64,000 bases of DNA from Streptacidiphilus jiangxiensis. GTDB taxonomy: Bacteria; Actinomycetota; Actinomycetes; Streptomycetales; Streptomycetaceae. Of this stretch, positions 50,859-60,108 are shown piece after piece (the stretch's first letter is position 1; each line of letters begins with the position of its first letter). The notes beneath the pieces were generated by a model. It was not told where the DNA came from. It saw nothing but the letters and a program-made list of their open reading frames with translations, and ran no database searches. The stretch is taken from the NCBI RefSeq assembly GCF_900109465.1, contig NZ_FOAZ01000002.1, forward strand, positions 434,001 to 498,000, in the 5' to 3' direction. Both the position numbers and the translations under genes were made by a program.

Positions 50859-51205
50859 CACAGTCTCCCCTTCGTCGCAACCGTGGCCCGGCCCTCGCGC
50901 CGACGCGGCACGTGGCGTCACCGGCCCCCGGTGACATGTTGCCCGGCCCGGCGGGCGGCGATACGGCGGTATCCGGGCAGGACGCGCTCGACGGGGCCCG
51001 TCGCGGGGCGCCCTGGTTCACCCGTTCGGAGCATCGTCGGCACGACGCGGAACGAACGCGCCCCGTGTGCCCTCTGTCCGTGTCGAGAGGACCTTCGTCC
51101 CACGAAGTGGGGACGATCGCCGCGATCACGGCGGCCCGCCCGGGAGCAGGCTGAGGACAGAGAAGTTCTGCAGCAGTGCACCCACCTTTGTCAGGGGAGC
51201 GAGCA
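50859..51205. other. intergenic region upstream of pyruvate formate-lyase
   Basis: About 347 bp without a gene; leader and promoter of the pflBA operon and of the divergent SLOG-like gene. It contains a DosR-like inverted repeat and a small hairpin (see 51088-51107). Confidence 0.5.
51088..51101. promoter_or_regulatory. candidate DosR/OsdR-type hypoxia box
   Basis: AGGACCTTCGTCCC: inverted GGAC/GTCC around CTTC, close to the GGGACTTTNGTCCC-type core bound by DosR-family response regulators of actinobacteria. It lies 105 bp upstream of the pflB ATG. The overlapping CTTCGTCCCACGAAG (51093-51107) could also form a six-bp hairpin. Confidence 0.4.
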
Positions 51206-53476
51206 ATGACCGTCCAGTTCAGCGACTCCACGCAGACGGGAGAGGCCTGGGAGGGCTTCCGCGGCGGGCTGTGGCGCGACGCCGTCGACGTCCGCGACTT
51301 CATCCAGGCCAACTACACCCCGTATCTGGGCGACGACACGTTCCTGGCCGGTCCGACGCCGCGCACCTCCGCGGTCTGGAAGAAGATCACCGACCTGTTC
51401 CCCGAGGAGCGCCGCAAGGGCGTGCTCGACATCGACGCGCACACACCCGCGACGATCACCGCGCACGGTCCGGGCTGGATCGACAAGGAGCAGGACCTGA
51501 TCGTCGGCCTGCAGACCGACGCCCCGCTCAAGCGCGCCATCATGCCGTACGGCGGCTGGCGGATGGTCGCGGGCGCACTGGAGACGTACGGCTACCCGGT
51601 CGACCCGGAGCTGGAGAAGGTCTTCACCGAGTACCGCAAGACCCACAACGCGGGCGTCTTCGACGCCTACACCCCGGAGATCCGCGCCGCCCGCAAGGCC
51701 GGCATCGTCACCGGCCTGCCGGACGCCTACGGGCGCGGCCGGATCATCGGCGACTACCGCCGCGTCGCCCTCTACGGCGTGGACCGCCTGATCGCGGTCA
51801 AGCGGGAGGAGAAGGACGAACTCAACGCGATGCCCGCCGAGGGCCGCTCCATCGAGGAGACGATCCGGCTGCGCGAGGAGCTGTCCGAGCAGATCCGCGC
51901 GCTGGGCGAGCTGAAGGCCATGGCCGCCACGTACGGCCACGACATCTCCGCCCCGGCCCGCGACGGCCGCGAGGCGATCCAGTGGCTGTACTTCGCCTAC
52001 CTGGCCGCGGTCAAGGAGCAGAACGGCGCGGCGATGTCGCTCGGCCGCACCTCGACCTTCGTCGACGTCTACCTGGAGCGGGACATCGCAGCCGGACGGC
52101 TGACCGAGTCCGCGGCGCAGGAGCTGGTCGACGACTTCATCATCAAGCTGCGCATCGTCCGCTTCCTGCGTACGCCCGAGTACGACGAGCTCTTCTCCGG
52201 CGACCCGACCTGGGTGACCGAGTCGATCGCCGGCATGGGCGAGGACGGCCGCCCGCTCGTCACCCGCACCTCGTTCCGCTACCTGCAGACCCTCTACAAC
52301 CTGGGCCCGGCTCCCGAGCCGAACATGACGGTCTTCTGGTCGCCGTCGCTGCCGCAGGGCTTCAAGGAGTTCTGCGCCAAGGTCTCGATCGACACCTCCT
52401 CGGTGCAGTACGAGTCGGACGAGCTGATGCGCCCGCGCTTCGGCGACGACACCGCGATCGCCTGCTGCGTCTCGGCGATGCCGGTCGGCAAGCAGATGCA
52501 GTTCTTCGGCGCTCGGGTGAACCTCGCCAAGACGCTGCTCTACGCGATCAACGGCGGCCGCGACGAGAAGTCCGGCGCGCAGGTCGGCCCGGCCACGGGC
52601 GCGGTCAGCGGCGAGGTGCTCGACTTCGACGACGTGATGCGCCGCTTCGACCAGCAGATGGAGTGGCTGGCGGACGTGTACGTGCACGCGCTCAACGTCA
52701 TCCACTACATGCACGACCGCTACGCCTACGAGCGCATCGAGATGGCGCTGCACGACCGCGACGTGCGCCGCACCATGGCCTGCGGCATCGCCGGGCTGTC
52801 GGTGGCCGTGGACTCGCTCTCCGCCATCAAGCACGCGAGTGTCAGCGTCGTGCGCGACGGGACGGGCCTGGTCACCGACTACGTCGTGGACGGGGAGTAC
52901 CCGGCCTACGGCAACAACGACGACCGGGCGGACGAGCTCGCGGTCTGGCTGGTCGAGGAGTTCATGAAGAAGGTGCGCAAGCACCCGACGTACCGCGACG
53001 CCGAGCACACGCAGTCGGTGCTGACGATCACGTCGAACGTCGTGTACGGCAAGAAGACCGGCAACACCCCGGACGGCCGCCGCGCGGGCGAGCCCTTCTC
53101 CCCAGGCGCCAACCCCATGAACGGCCGTGACACGCACGGCTACATCGCCTCCGCGCTGTCGGTCGCCAAGCTCCCGTACGACGAGGCCGAGGACGGCATC
53201 TCGCTCACCAACACCGTCACTCCGGACGGCCTGGGCCGCACCCGCGAGGAGCGCGTCACCAACCTGGCCGGCGTGCTGGACGGTTACACGGCGAGCAACG
53301 GGTTCCACATGAACGTCAATGTGCTCAACCGCGACACGCTGCTCGACGCCATGGAACACCCGGAGAACTACCCGCAGTTGACCATCCGCGTCAGCGGCTA
53401 CGCGGTCAACTTCGTCCGCCTGACCAGGGAACAGCAGCTCGACGTGCTGAACCGCACGTTCCACGGCACGCTGTAG
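51206..53476 (+). CDS. pflB: pyruvate formate-lyase (formate C-acetyltransferase)
   Basis: A 756-residue glycyl radical enzyme converting pyruvate and CoA to acetyl-CoA and formate. The active-site cysteine pair is C420-C421 ([11 protein letters not shown]) and the radical glycine is G731 in [10 protein letters not shown]. Length and architecture match E. coli PflB, not the choline/glycerol branch. It has a good RBS (AGGGGAG). The radical form is destroyed by oxygen, so the protein is useful only in oxygen-limited cells, unusual for an aerobic filamentous actinomycete. Its activase follows 23 bp downstream. Confidence 0.95.
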   Translation: MTVQFSDSTQTGEAWEGFRGGLWRDAVDVRDFIQANYTPYLGDDTFLAGPTPRTSAVWKKITDLFPEERRKGVLDIDAHTPATITAHGPGWIDKEQDLIVGLQTDAPLKRAIMPYGGWRMVAGALETYGYPVDPELEKVFTEYRKTHNAGVFDAYTPEIRAARKAGIVTGLPDAYGRGRIIGDYRRVALYGVDRLIAVKREEKDELNAMPAEGRSIEETIRLREELSEQIRALGELKAMAATYGHDISAPARDGREAIQWLYFAYLAAVKEQNGAAMSLGRTSTFVDVYLERDIAAGRLTESAAQELVDDFIIKLRIVRFLRTPEYDELFSGDPTWVTESIAGMGEDGRPLVTRTSFRYLQTLYNLGPAPEPNMTVFWSPSLPQGFKEFCAKVSIDTSSVQYESDELMRPRFGDDTAIACCVSAMPVGKQMQFFGARVNLAKTLLYAINGGRDEKSGAQVGPATGAVSGEVLDFDDVMRRFDQQMEWLADVYVHALNVIHYMHDRYAYERIEMALHDRDVRRTMACGIAGLSVAVDSLSAIKHASVSVVRDGTGLVTDYVVDGEYPAYGNNDDRADELAVWLVEEFMKKVRKHPTYRDAEHTQSVLTITSNVVYGKKTGNTPDGRRAGEPFSPGANPMNGRDTHGYIASALSVAKLPYDEAEDGISLTNTVTPDGLGRTREERVTNLAGVLDGYTASNGFHMNVNVLNRDTLLDAMEHPENYPQLTIRVSGYAVNFVRLTREQQLDVLNRTFHGTL

Positions 53477-53499
53477 ATCCCGCACCACTGGAGGCCCGC

Positions 53500-54306
53500 A
53501 TGTCCGTCCACGCCGTGTCCCGCGTCCCGCGCACTCCTGTGCCGCAGACCCTGGCGGCCACCGTGACCCAGCGTCCGGTGTCCGGCTCGGTCCACTCCTG
53601 GGACCTCTCCACCGGCGTGGACGGACCGGGCACCCGGTTCGTCACCTTCCTGTCCGGCTGTCCGCTCAACTGCCTGTACTGCCACAACCCGGACACCAAG
53701 AAGATGCGCAACGGCACCCGCACCTCGGCGGACGACGTCGTCGCCGAGGCCACGAAGTACACCACCTTCATCCGCGCCTCCGGTGGCGGCGCCACGGTCA
53801 GCGGCGGCGAGCCGCTGCTGCAGCCCGTCTTCACGGGCGAGCTGCTGCACCGTTTCAAGCACGAACTCGGCCTGCACACCGCACTGGACACCTCCGGCTT
53901 CCTCGGCCCCCGCGCGACGGACGCGCTGCTGGCCGACACCGACCTGGTACTGCTGGACATCAAGTCCTGGGACCGCGACCTCTACCGCCGCCTCACCGGC
54001 CGCCCGCTCCAGCCGACCCTGGACTTCGCCCGCCGCCTGGCCGATCTCGGCCAGGACGTCTGGGTCCGCTTCGTCCTGGTCCCGGGCCTCACCGACGCCG
54101 AGGAGAACGTCGCCGGCGTGGCCGCCTTCGCCGCCTCGCTGGGCAACGTCTCCCGCGTGGACGTGCTGCCGTTCCACAAGCTCGGCGCGTCCAAGTACGA
54201 GGCCCTCGGCGAGCGCTTCGAGCTCGCCGACACCCCCTCCCCCACGCCCGAGCAGGTCGCCGCGGCGCGGGCGATCTTCGCCACCGAAGGCCTCAACGCG
54301 GTCTGA
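53500..54306 (+). CDS. pflA: pyruvate formate-lyase activating enzyme
   Basis: A 268-residue radical SAM enzyme with the 4Fe-4S motif CPLNCLYC (Cys54, 58, 61), followed by the PFL-activase pattern ASGGGATVSGGEPLLQP and ALDTSGFLG. It installs the glycyl radical on PflB. The N-terminal 25 residues are longer than in E. coli. Starts after a GGAGG. Confidence 0.93.
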   Translation: MSVHAVSRVPRTPVPQTLAATVTQRPVSGSVHSWDLSTGVDGPGTRFVTFLSGCPLNCLYCHNPDTKKMRNGTRTSADDVVAEATKYTTFIRASGGGATVSGGEPLLQPVFTGELLHRFKHELGLHTALDTSGFLGPRATDALLADTDLVLLDIKSWDRDLYRRLTGRPLQPTLDFARRLADLGQDVWVRFVLVPGLTDAEENVAGVAAFAASLGNVSRVDVLPFHKLGASKYEALGERFELADTPSPTPEQVAAARAIFATEGLNAV

Positions 54307-54354
54307 CCTGGGCTCCGGCACCTGGTTCACCGGTCCAGGGCACGGCGCGGGGAG

Positions 54355-54483
54355 GCACCGAGTGCGGCGATCCGCCGCTGCGACACCTCGGCGGACAGGA
54401 CCGCCTGGGAGCCGTCGCCCGCCGACTCGACCAGATCGGAAGGGTCCTGGGCATCGACCTCACCGCACCCACCGCACTGATCC
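54355..54483 (+). pseudogene. possible remnant of a PucR-type regulator C-terminus
   Basis: One forward frame reads RLGAVARRLDQIGRVLGIDLTAP, resembling the last helices of PucR-type helix-turn-helix proteins (RLRRIEELTGIDL pattern). No start codon or upstream domain is present. It may be a decayed end of a longer gene, or chance. Confidence 0.2.
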
Positions 54484-54996
54484 CTACTCGGGGCGGCCGT
54501 CGGCGAGCCACTGGGCGAGGCCACGCAGCCCGACGGCCCACCGGCCGAGGTCGGTGACCTCGGGGTGCGTGGTGACGACGGTGAGCAGCTCGGCCACCGC
54601 CTCGTCCGCCCGCTGGGCGTCGTTGAGCGTCAGGGCACGGAAGACGCGCACGGAGTCGGAGTCCGGGAACTGCGCGCGGGCGCGGTCGAGCACCGCCAAC
54701 GACTCGTCCAACTTGCCCAGCCACCGCAGCGTACTGGCGTACTGGCACAGGCAGCGGCGCAGCACGTCACCCTCGAGCCCGAGGACGAGCGCCCGTTCGT
54801 AGTGGCCGCGAGCGGTCTCCTCCTCGCCTGCGGTGTCGTAGGCGCCGGCCACTTCGTACACGAGGACGGGGTGGTCGGGATGTTCCGCGAGCAGGGCCTC
54901 GAAATAGGCGATCGTCGGTGCCATGTTCGCCCGGTCGCGCTGCTCGTAGCCGCGCTGAATCGCGTCAGCCAGTTCCGGCGTCAATTCGGTCGCCAT
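54484..54996 (-). CDS. tetratricopeptide repeat protein
   Basis: A 170-residue soluble protein made of about four TPR-like helix pairs (ANMAPTIAYFEALLAEHPDHP, AGAYDTAGEEETARGHYERALVLG, LRWLGKLDESLAVLDRARAQFP, LTLNDAQRADEAVAELLTV). The layout matches TPR_5-type proteins. It presumably binds a protein partner, unknown. It is divergent from the SGNH gene. Confidence 0.8.
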   Translation of the reverse strand: MATELTPELADAIQRGYEQRDRANMAPTIAYFEALLAEHPDHPVLVYEVAGAYDTAGEEETARGHYERALVLGLEGDVLRRCLCQYASTLRWLGKLDESLAVLDRARAQFPDSDSVRVFRALTLNDAQRADEAVAELLTVVTTHPEVTDLGRWAVGLRGLAQWLADGRPE

Positions 54997-55136
54997 TGTC
55001 GTGCTCCCGTGCAGGTACAGAGTCTCGATGATCGACTCACGGTATCCCAGCGCCCACCAGAGGTAGGAGATCGGCAGTAGTTGATCAAAAGCCGCACGGC
55101 GCCGCCCCCCTCGGGCAATCCTGGGACGGCCTCGAA

Positions 55137-55157
55137 GCCCACCCCGTCGGGGTGGGC
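55137..55157 (+). promoter_or_regulatory. hairpin just before the SGNH esterase ribosome site
   Basis: Perfect 9-bp stem GCCCACCCC / GGGGTGGGC with a three-base loop, ending 24 bases before the ATG at 55182. In the leader of the secreted esterase it could stabilise mRNA or attenuate transcription. Confidence 0.4.
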
Positions 55158-55181
55158 GGGACAGGCCGGCAGGGGGGAATC

Positions 55182-56414
55182 ATGCACGAGAAGCTGTGGC
55201 GGGCCTGGGTCGTGGTGCTGATGGCACTGGCCTGCACGATGGCGGGCGCCGCAGGCGTGAGCGCCGCGGCGGCCGGGAGGCCGTCCGTCAACGGGCCGGT
55301 GAGCGCCCGGGCCGGCAGTACGGTCACGGCGGCGCACTGTGAGTTGGCGTACTCGGTCCTCACGGACTGCAGCAGCCACAATCCGCAGATCACCATGGAC
55401 ATCTACAACTTCGGCGACACGTCGGCGTGCACGTTCAAGATCCACATGGACTGGGGGGACGGCGGCAAGGGGCAGGACTTCACCAAGCCGGGAGGCCCCA
55501 ACGGCCGCGAGTTCCTGGCCGACCACGCCTACGGCAGCCGCGGGGTCTACCACCTCACGATGACCGGCAGCGTCGTGTCCGGGCCGTGTGGCTCGGGCAG
55601 CGCCTCCTACACCTTCCGGCTGCGGGGCGTCACCGGGAAGCTCCGCCTGGCGGCACTCGGCGACTCCTACTCCTCGGGCGAGGGAGCCGGAAACTACGAC
55701 CGCACCACGCCCGAGGGCTGCCACCGGTCGGCGGACGCCTGGGCGCGACTGCTCCTCAAGCTCAGCCCCAGGACGCTGACCGCGCAGCAGCTCATCGCCT
55801 GCTCGGGAGCCACCTCGGCGGCGTTGGAGGGCAAGGTGCACGGGCAACCGAACCAGCTGAAGGAGCTGCAGGCCCTGCGGCCGGCGCCGGATCTGGTCAC
55901 CTTGAGCATGGGCGGGAACGACGTCGGATTCTCCAAGGTGCTGACGGACTGCTTCCTGATCTACGTGTACGGCCACGGGGACTGTGACACCAACGGCACC
56001 CTGACCAAGGCCGCGGACAAGATCAAGGCCGAACAGCCGGTCCTGGCCGCCGACTACGCGGCGGTGCGCGCGGCCGACCCGACGGCCACCATCCTCGTGG
56101 TCGGCTACCCGCGCCTGTTCCCCGCCGCGCAGCAGCAGGTCGATCCGGGCTGCCACTGGCTCACCGACGACAAGCGCGCCGGACTGAACGCACTGGCCGT
56201 CCAGCTCAACGGCGTGATCCGCGCGGCCGCCGCCGAGGCCGGCGTGAACTACGTCGACGTCAGCAGGGCCCTCAACGGCCATGAGGCCTGCGCTCGCGAC
56301 CCCTGGGTGGTTCCCATCCACCTCGGCCTCAACCAGGAGATGGGCCACCCGACCTACTTCGGCCAGTACGCGATCGCCCGTCTGGTCAACACCTACATCG
56401 GCCGGCGCCTCTGA
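55182..56414 (+). CDS. secreted SGNH-family esterase/lipase with N-terminal PKD-like domain
   Basis: A 410-residue exported protein. A signal peptide (WVVVLMALACTMAGAAGVSA) is followed by a PKD/Ig-like region (MDWGDGGKGQDF, DHAYGSRGVYHLTMTG) and an SGNH hydrolase: block I LAALGDSYSSGEG, block III LSMGGNDVGF, and block V near EMGHPTYFGQYAI with the catalytic His. Relatives are Streptomyces secreted lipases and esterases. Several cysteines suggest disulfides. Confidence 0.9.
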   Translation: MHEKLWRAWVVVLMALACTMAGAAGVSAAAAGRPSVNGPVSARAGSTVTAAHCELAYSVLTDCSSHNPQITMDIYNFGDTSACTFKIHMDWGDGGKGQDFTKPGGPNGREFLADHAYGSRGVYHLTMTGSVVSGPCGSGSASYTFRLRGVTGKLRLAALGDSYSSGEGAGNYDRTTPEGCHRSADAWARLLLKLSPRTLTAQQLIACSGATSAALEGKVHGQPNQLKELQALRPAPDLVTLSMGGNDVGFSKVLTDCFLIYVYGHGDCDTNGTLTKAADKIKAEQPVLAADYAAVRAADPTATILVVGYPRLFPAAQQQVDPGCHWLTDDKRAGLNALAVQLNGVIRAAAAEAGVNYVDVSRALNGHEACARDPWVVPIHLGLNQEMGHPTYFGQYAIARLVNTYIGRRL

Positions 56415-56430
56415 CTCCTCCCTTCCGTCA

Positions 56431-56472
56431 CGCCGGCCGGTGCACGACACCACGCTGCTGCACCGGCCGGCG
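56431..56472 (+). terminator. hairpin after the SGNH esterase gene
   Basis: Perfect 14-bp stem CGCCGGCCGGTGCA / TGCACCGGCCGGCG with a 14-base loop, 17 bp past the stop. Confidence 0.9.
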
Positions 56473-56607
56473 TTCGCCCCGGAACGGCCCGTCCGCGGCA
56501 TGTCTCCACCCCGGCGGAGGATGTCCAAACCGCCGAAAGACGGGGGCAGTCGGCATGATCCGTCCGACTACGATCACAGCGGACACACAATTGAGGGGGA
56601 CTCACAT

Positions 56608-57069
56608 ATGCGCATCGCGCGCTTCGCCACAGCCGCCACGGCGGCCGTCGGCCTCGCACTCACCGCCGCCGGGGCTGCGCACGCCGACACCCGGGCCCAC
56701 GGATCCGTGCCGCCGGGGGCGTCGTTCTCCTGGGGCTGGAGCTACCTGCCCCAGCACAACGACCTCAAGGCCGGACAGAAGTTTCCCGTCAACGTCGGCG
56801 GCGTCACCGAGTCCTACACGGGCACCATCGTGGTCTGCCTCGACGCCACCCAGAACCTCCAGAACCTCCACGCCTGGCACCTGCTCTGCACCGCGCCGAA
56901 CCACACCAAGGCCAAGGCCGCCGGCTACGGCATCCTGCCCAAGGCCGGGACCTGGCTGCTCACGCCGGAGATGTACCGGCTCGTCCTCGACGGGCGCCAC
57001 CCCGCTCGGCTGGTGCCGCTGTACGGCGACGCGGCCGGAACGGCCGAGCTCGTTCACGTCGACCGCTGA
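56608..57069 (+). CDS. small secreted hypothetical protein
   Basis: A 153-residue protein with a clear signal peptide (AATAAVGLALTAAGAAHA). The mature part is about 128 residues with two cysteines (VVCLDAT and LLCTAPN) likely forming a disulfide. I do not recognise the family. RBS GAGGGGGA is well placed. Its 3' end overlaps the convergent oxidoreductase by 16 bp. Confidence 0.75.
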   Translation: MRIARFATAATAAVGLALTAAGAAHADTRAHGSVPPGASFSWGWSYLPQHNDLKAGQKFPVNVGGVTESYTGTIVVCLDATQNLQNLHAWHLLCTAPNHTKAKAAGYGILPKAGTWLLTPEMYRLVLDGRHPARLVPLYGDAAGTAELVHVDR

Positions 57070-58115
57070 GCCGGCGACCCGTCACAGGTGACGACGACCT
57101 TGCCGAACGGCGTGCCGTCGCGGAAGTACCGGTAGGCCTCCGGTGCCGCCTCGAACGGGAACTCCTGGTCGACGACCGGCCGCAGCCGGTGCGCGGCCAG
57201 GGTGCGGTTCATCGCCTCGAAGTCGGTGCGGCTGCCGACCGCGATGCGCCGGATCGACACGTAGTTCCCCGCGAAGGGGTCCACCGGGGGCTCAGTGGCC
57301 GGAAAGGCCCCGACCAGGGTGATGCGCGCGTTGTAGGCCGCGGCGGCGACGGACTTCGGCAGGGTCGGCAGGCCGACCGCGTCGACGACGTGCTCCACCC
57401 CGTTGCCGCCGGTCAACTCCCTGACCGCGGAAGCCCAGTCGGGCGTCTCGGACCGGTCGACGACCGCGTCGGCGCCGAGTCCCCGCAGCCGCTTCGCCCT
57501 CTCGGGCGAGGAGGTCACCGAGACGACGCGCGCGCCGTGCGCCCGCGCGAACTGGACGGCGAACAGCGCGACCGTGCCGCTGCCGACCGTCAGCAGCGTC
57601 TCCCCCGGCCCCGGCGGCGTCGGCTTGGTGACCGCCGCCCACGCGGCCACCCCGGCACAGGTCAGGGAGGCCGCCTCGGCGTCGGTGAGGTGCTCCGGCA
57701 CGTGGACCACCGACTCCTCCGCCAGCAGCACGTACCGGGCCAGCCAGCCGTCGTGGTTGGCCCCGTACTGCTCGCGCACGTCGGCGAGCCGCTGCGGGCC
57801 GGCCACCCAGCGCCGGAAGTAGGTACCGGTGACCCGGTCCCCGACGGCCGCCAAGGTCACCCCGGGGCCCACGGCGACGACGTCTCCCACGCCGTCCGAC
57901 AGCGGGACGACGCCCGGCGTGGCGGGGATCGGGTACGTGCCGTCCAGCAGCATCAGGTCACGCCGGTTCAGGGATGCGGCCCGCACCCGGACCAGGACCT
58001 GCCCGGGGCCGGGCTCGGGTCGCTCCTGCGGCTCGACCCGAAGGCCGCCCAGCCCCCGCAGGGGTTCGAGGGCGTACCGGTGGGCGAGGGCGTCCGTCGA
58101 CGCGGTGGCGCTCAC
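57054..58115 (-). CDS. zinc-type/quinone-reductase-like MDR oxidoreductase
   Basis: A 353-residue medium-chain dehydrogenase/reductase: GroES-like N-terminal part (VRVRAASLNRRDLMLLDG, PGVVPLSDGVGDVVAVGPGV) and a Rossmann core (LLTVGSGTVALFAVQFARAHGARVV). The catalytic zinc ligands of classical alcohol dehydrogenases are not evident, so it is probably an NADPH:quinone- or enoyl-reductase-like enzyme. Its GTG overlaps the NTF2-like stop. Confidence 0.87.
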   Translation of the reverse strand: MSATASTDALAHRYALEPLRGLGGLRVEPQERPEPGPGQVLVRVRAASLNRRDLMLLDGTYPIPATPGVVPLSDGVGDVVAVGPGVTLAAVGDRVTGTYFRRWVAGPQRLADVREQYGANHDGWLARYVLLAEESVVHVPEHLTDAEAASLTCAGVAAWAAVTKPTPPGPGETLLTVGSGTVALFAVQFARAHGARVVSVTSSPERAKRLRGLGADAVVDRSETPDWASAVRELTGGNGVEHVVDAVGLPTLPKSVAAAAYNARITLVGAFPATEPPVDPFAGNYVSIRRIAVGSRTDFEAMNRTLAAHRLRPVVDQEFPFEAAPEAYRYFRDGTPFGKVVVTCDGSPAQRST

Positions 58116-58558
58116 GCGACGAACTGGTGGTCGGTGCGGATCCGCGCGTCGGCGGCGAAGGTGAGCACGTCGAAGCCGGAACCGGCCACGCTCCCGTCGG
58201 CCCGGTCGCGCATCACCCAGGTGAAGGAGGCCGCCGCGCCCGCCTGCCGCAGCGGCTCACCGTCCAGCTCGAAGACGTACCAGCCGGGGGCGACGAACCT
58301 CTCGTAGGCGTGCCGGACCCGGGCGTCGAAGGCGTCGTGGCCGCGCACCACGAGCGGCGGCGCGGCGATGCCGTAGCGGGCGGCGCCCTCCCGGATCTCC
58401 TCAGGCGGGTTGACCAGCACCTGGACCGCGTCGGGCGACCAGACCTGCCGGATCAGGCCGGCGCGTCGATCGGGGTCGGGCTCGTTCCACTGGGCCAGGT
58501 AGCGGTCGAGCAGCTGCCTCAGTTCGACGTCGGTGGGTTCGTACGGTTCGTAGGTCAT
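58112..58558 (-). CDS. NTF2-like (SnoaL/DUF4440-type) protein
   Basis: A 148-residue NTF2-fold protein (LRQLLDRYLAQWNEPDPDRR, FDARVRHAYERFVAPGWYVF, ASFTWVMRDRADGSVAGSGFDVLTFAADARI). Role unknown; the coupled MDR reductase suggests metabolism of a small carbonyl compound. ATG 58558. It diverges from the XRE regulator, probably its controller. Confidence 0.78.
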   Translation of the reverse strand: MTYEPYEPTDVELRQLLDRYLAQWNEPDPDRRAGLIRQVWSPDAVQVLVNPPEEIREGAARYGIAAPPLVVRGHDAFDARVRHAYERFVAPGWYVFELDGEPLRQAGAAASFTWVMRDRADGSVAGSGFDVLTFAADARIRTDHQFVA

Positions 58559-58643
58559 GCCGACGAGTCTGGGCAGCGGCCTGCGGTCCTGCGATTCCCT
58601 GGAAGGTATCGCGGGACCGCGCCACGACGGTGAGGATGGCTCC

Positions 58644-59447
58644 ATGACGATCACGGCGGAACCGACCGGGTTCGCGACCGAGCTGCGCCGCTGGCGGACG
58701 CTGCGGCACCGGAGCCAGCTGGACCTGGCGATCGCCGCCGACACCACCCAGCGCCACCTCAGCTACCTGGAGCAGGGCCGCTCCCGTCCTGGCCGCGAGA
58801 TGGTGATCCGGCTGGCGGAGACACTTGGCCTGACCCTGCGCGAACGCAACGCCCTGCTGCTGTCGGCCGGTTTTGCGCCCGCCTTCGAGGACTCCGGCGG
58901 CCTGGACGCCCCGCGACTGGAACCGGTCCGGACGGCGCTGCGCGGCATCCTCGACGGCCATCTGCCTTACCCGGCGGTGGTCGTGACCCGCCACGGGGTC
59001 CTGGTCGAGGCCAACGCGGCGTTCAGCCTCTTCACGGAGGACTGCGCGCCGGAGCTGCTGCGCCCGCCGGTGAACCTGCGCCGACTCGCCCTGCACCCGC
59101 GGGGCATGGCGCAGCGGGTGCTCAACCTGCCCGAGTGGGGGCGCCACGTCACCGAGTCCATGCGCAGCCGCCTCCGCGCCAGCCCCGATCCCGAGCAGGA
59201 GCGGTTGCTGGCGGAGTTGGAGAGCTACCTGCCTCGCAGCGAACCCCCCGGCCCCGACTATCTCGGCTTCGCCGTCCCGCTCCGGCTCCGCACCGAGGCA
59301 GGCGAGTTGCGCCTCATCACCACCCTCACGAGCTTCGCCACCGCCACGGACGTCACCTTGGCGGAGCTGCACCTCGAAGCCTTCCTCCCCGCCGACGAAC
59401 CGACGGCCGCCCGTCTGCGCTCACGGGCCCGGACCGGCCAGGCCTGA
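58644..59447 (+). CDS. XRE-family regulator with MmyB-like ligand domain
   Basis: A 267-residue regulator. The HTH is at residues about 10-70 (LRRWRTLRHRSQLDLAIAAD, RHLSYLEQGRSRPGREMV) and an MmyB-like PAS-type domain fills the rest (PYPAVVVTRHGVLVEANAAF, LRLITTLTSFATATDVTLAEL). Such regulators usually sit divergent from a reductase gene, as here (86 bp between starts), and repress or activate it in response to a small ligand. Confidence 0.9.
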   Translation: MTITAEPTGFATELRRWRTLRHRSQLDLAIAADTTQRHLSYLEQGRSRPGREMVIRLAETLGLTLRERNALLLSAGFAPAFEDSGGLDAPRLEPVRTALRGILDGHLPYPAVVVTRHGVLVEANAAFSLFTEDCAPELLRPPVNLRRLALHPRGMAQRVLNLPEWGRHVTESMRSRLRASPDPEQERLLAELESYLPRSEPPGPDYLGFAVPLRLRTEAGELRLITTLTSFATATDVTLAELHLEAFLPADEPTAARLRSRARTGQA

Positions 59448-59452
59448 TTCCT

Positions 59453-59465
59453 GAAAGTGCCTTTC
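59453..59465. promoter_or_regulatory. ArsR-type operator, distal copy
   Basis: GAAAGTGCCTTTC: perfect GAAAG/CTTTC inverted repeat around three bases, 83 bp upstream of the ArsR-like gene and 40 bp from the identical proximal arms. Confidence 0.6.
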
Positions 59466-59492
59466 GCATCCTCTTCGGGCGTGGTTGACTCC

Positions 59493-59505
59493 GAAAGAGG
59501 CTTTC
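59493..59505. promoter_or_regulatory. ArsR-type operator, proximal copy
   Basis: GAAAGAGGCTTTC: same perfect arms. A TTGACT hexamer (59485-59490) directly precedes it and could be the -35 box, so a bound protein would block the promoter. Confidence 0.65.
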
Positions 59506-59535
59506 AGAGTTCGAACGGACCGGAGAGGTCGCACC

Positions 59536-60108
59536 ATGCCCGAAGAGGCCCGGGTCTTCCTCGACGACCCCGACGCGCTGGCGGCGCTGACCCATCCGAT
59601 GCGCACCAGGCTGCTCACCCACCTGATGGCCGAAGGCCCCACCACCGCCTCCCAGGCGGCGCGCGCGGTCGGTGACACGCCGTCGAACAGCAGCTACCAC
59701 CTCAGGATCCTGGCCAAGTTCGGCTGGGTCCGCCCCGACACCTCGGCCGACGGCCGCGAGCGGCCCTGGCGGGCCCTGGTGACCGGGTTCACGATCGACC
59801 TGTGCGCCGACCCGGAGAGTCCGGCCGGACGCAACGCGCTCGCACTGACGGCCATGACGGTGCAGCAGAGCCAGCAGGAGGTCCGCGAGGCCCTGGCCGA
59901 CTTCCGGTCGCTGGGCCCGGATTGGCAGCGTGCTTCGTCCTACGGCAGCTACACGCTGCGGGTGACGCCCGACGAACTCGCAGGACTCACCGAGCAGATC
60001 GACGCGCTCTTGCGCCCGTACCTCGCCGCGACCCGCGAGGAGCGCCCCAAGGGTTCGGCCCTCGCCGGAGTGGCTCTCCAGGCCTACCCCAGGAAGGACG
60101 GCTCGTGA
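59536..60108 (+). CDS. ArsR-type winged-helix regulator
   Basis: A 190-residue protein with an ArsR-like winged helix (DPDALAALTHPMRTRLLTHLMAEG, TASQAARAVGDTPSNSSYHLRIL) and a long C-terminal helical region. No metal-binding Cys or His cluster is seen. It is translationally coupled to an MFS gene by a GTGA overlap, and two identical-arm palindromes precede it, so autorepression with co-control of the pump is likely. Confidence 0.88.
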   Translation: MPEEARVFLDDPDALAALTHPMRTRLLTHLMAEGPTTASQAARAVGDTPSNSSYHLRILAKFGWVRPDTSADGRERPWRALVTGFTIDLCADPESPAGRNALALTAMTVQQSQQEVREALADFRSLGPDWQRASSYGSYTLRVTPDELAGLTEQIDALLRPYLAATREERPKGSALAGVALQAYPRKDGS

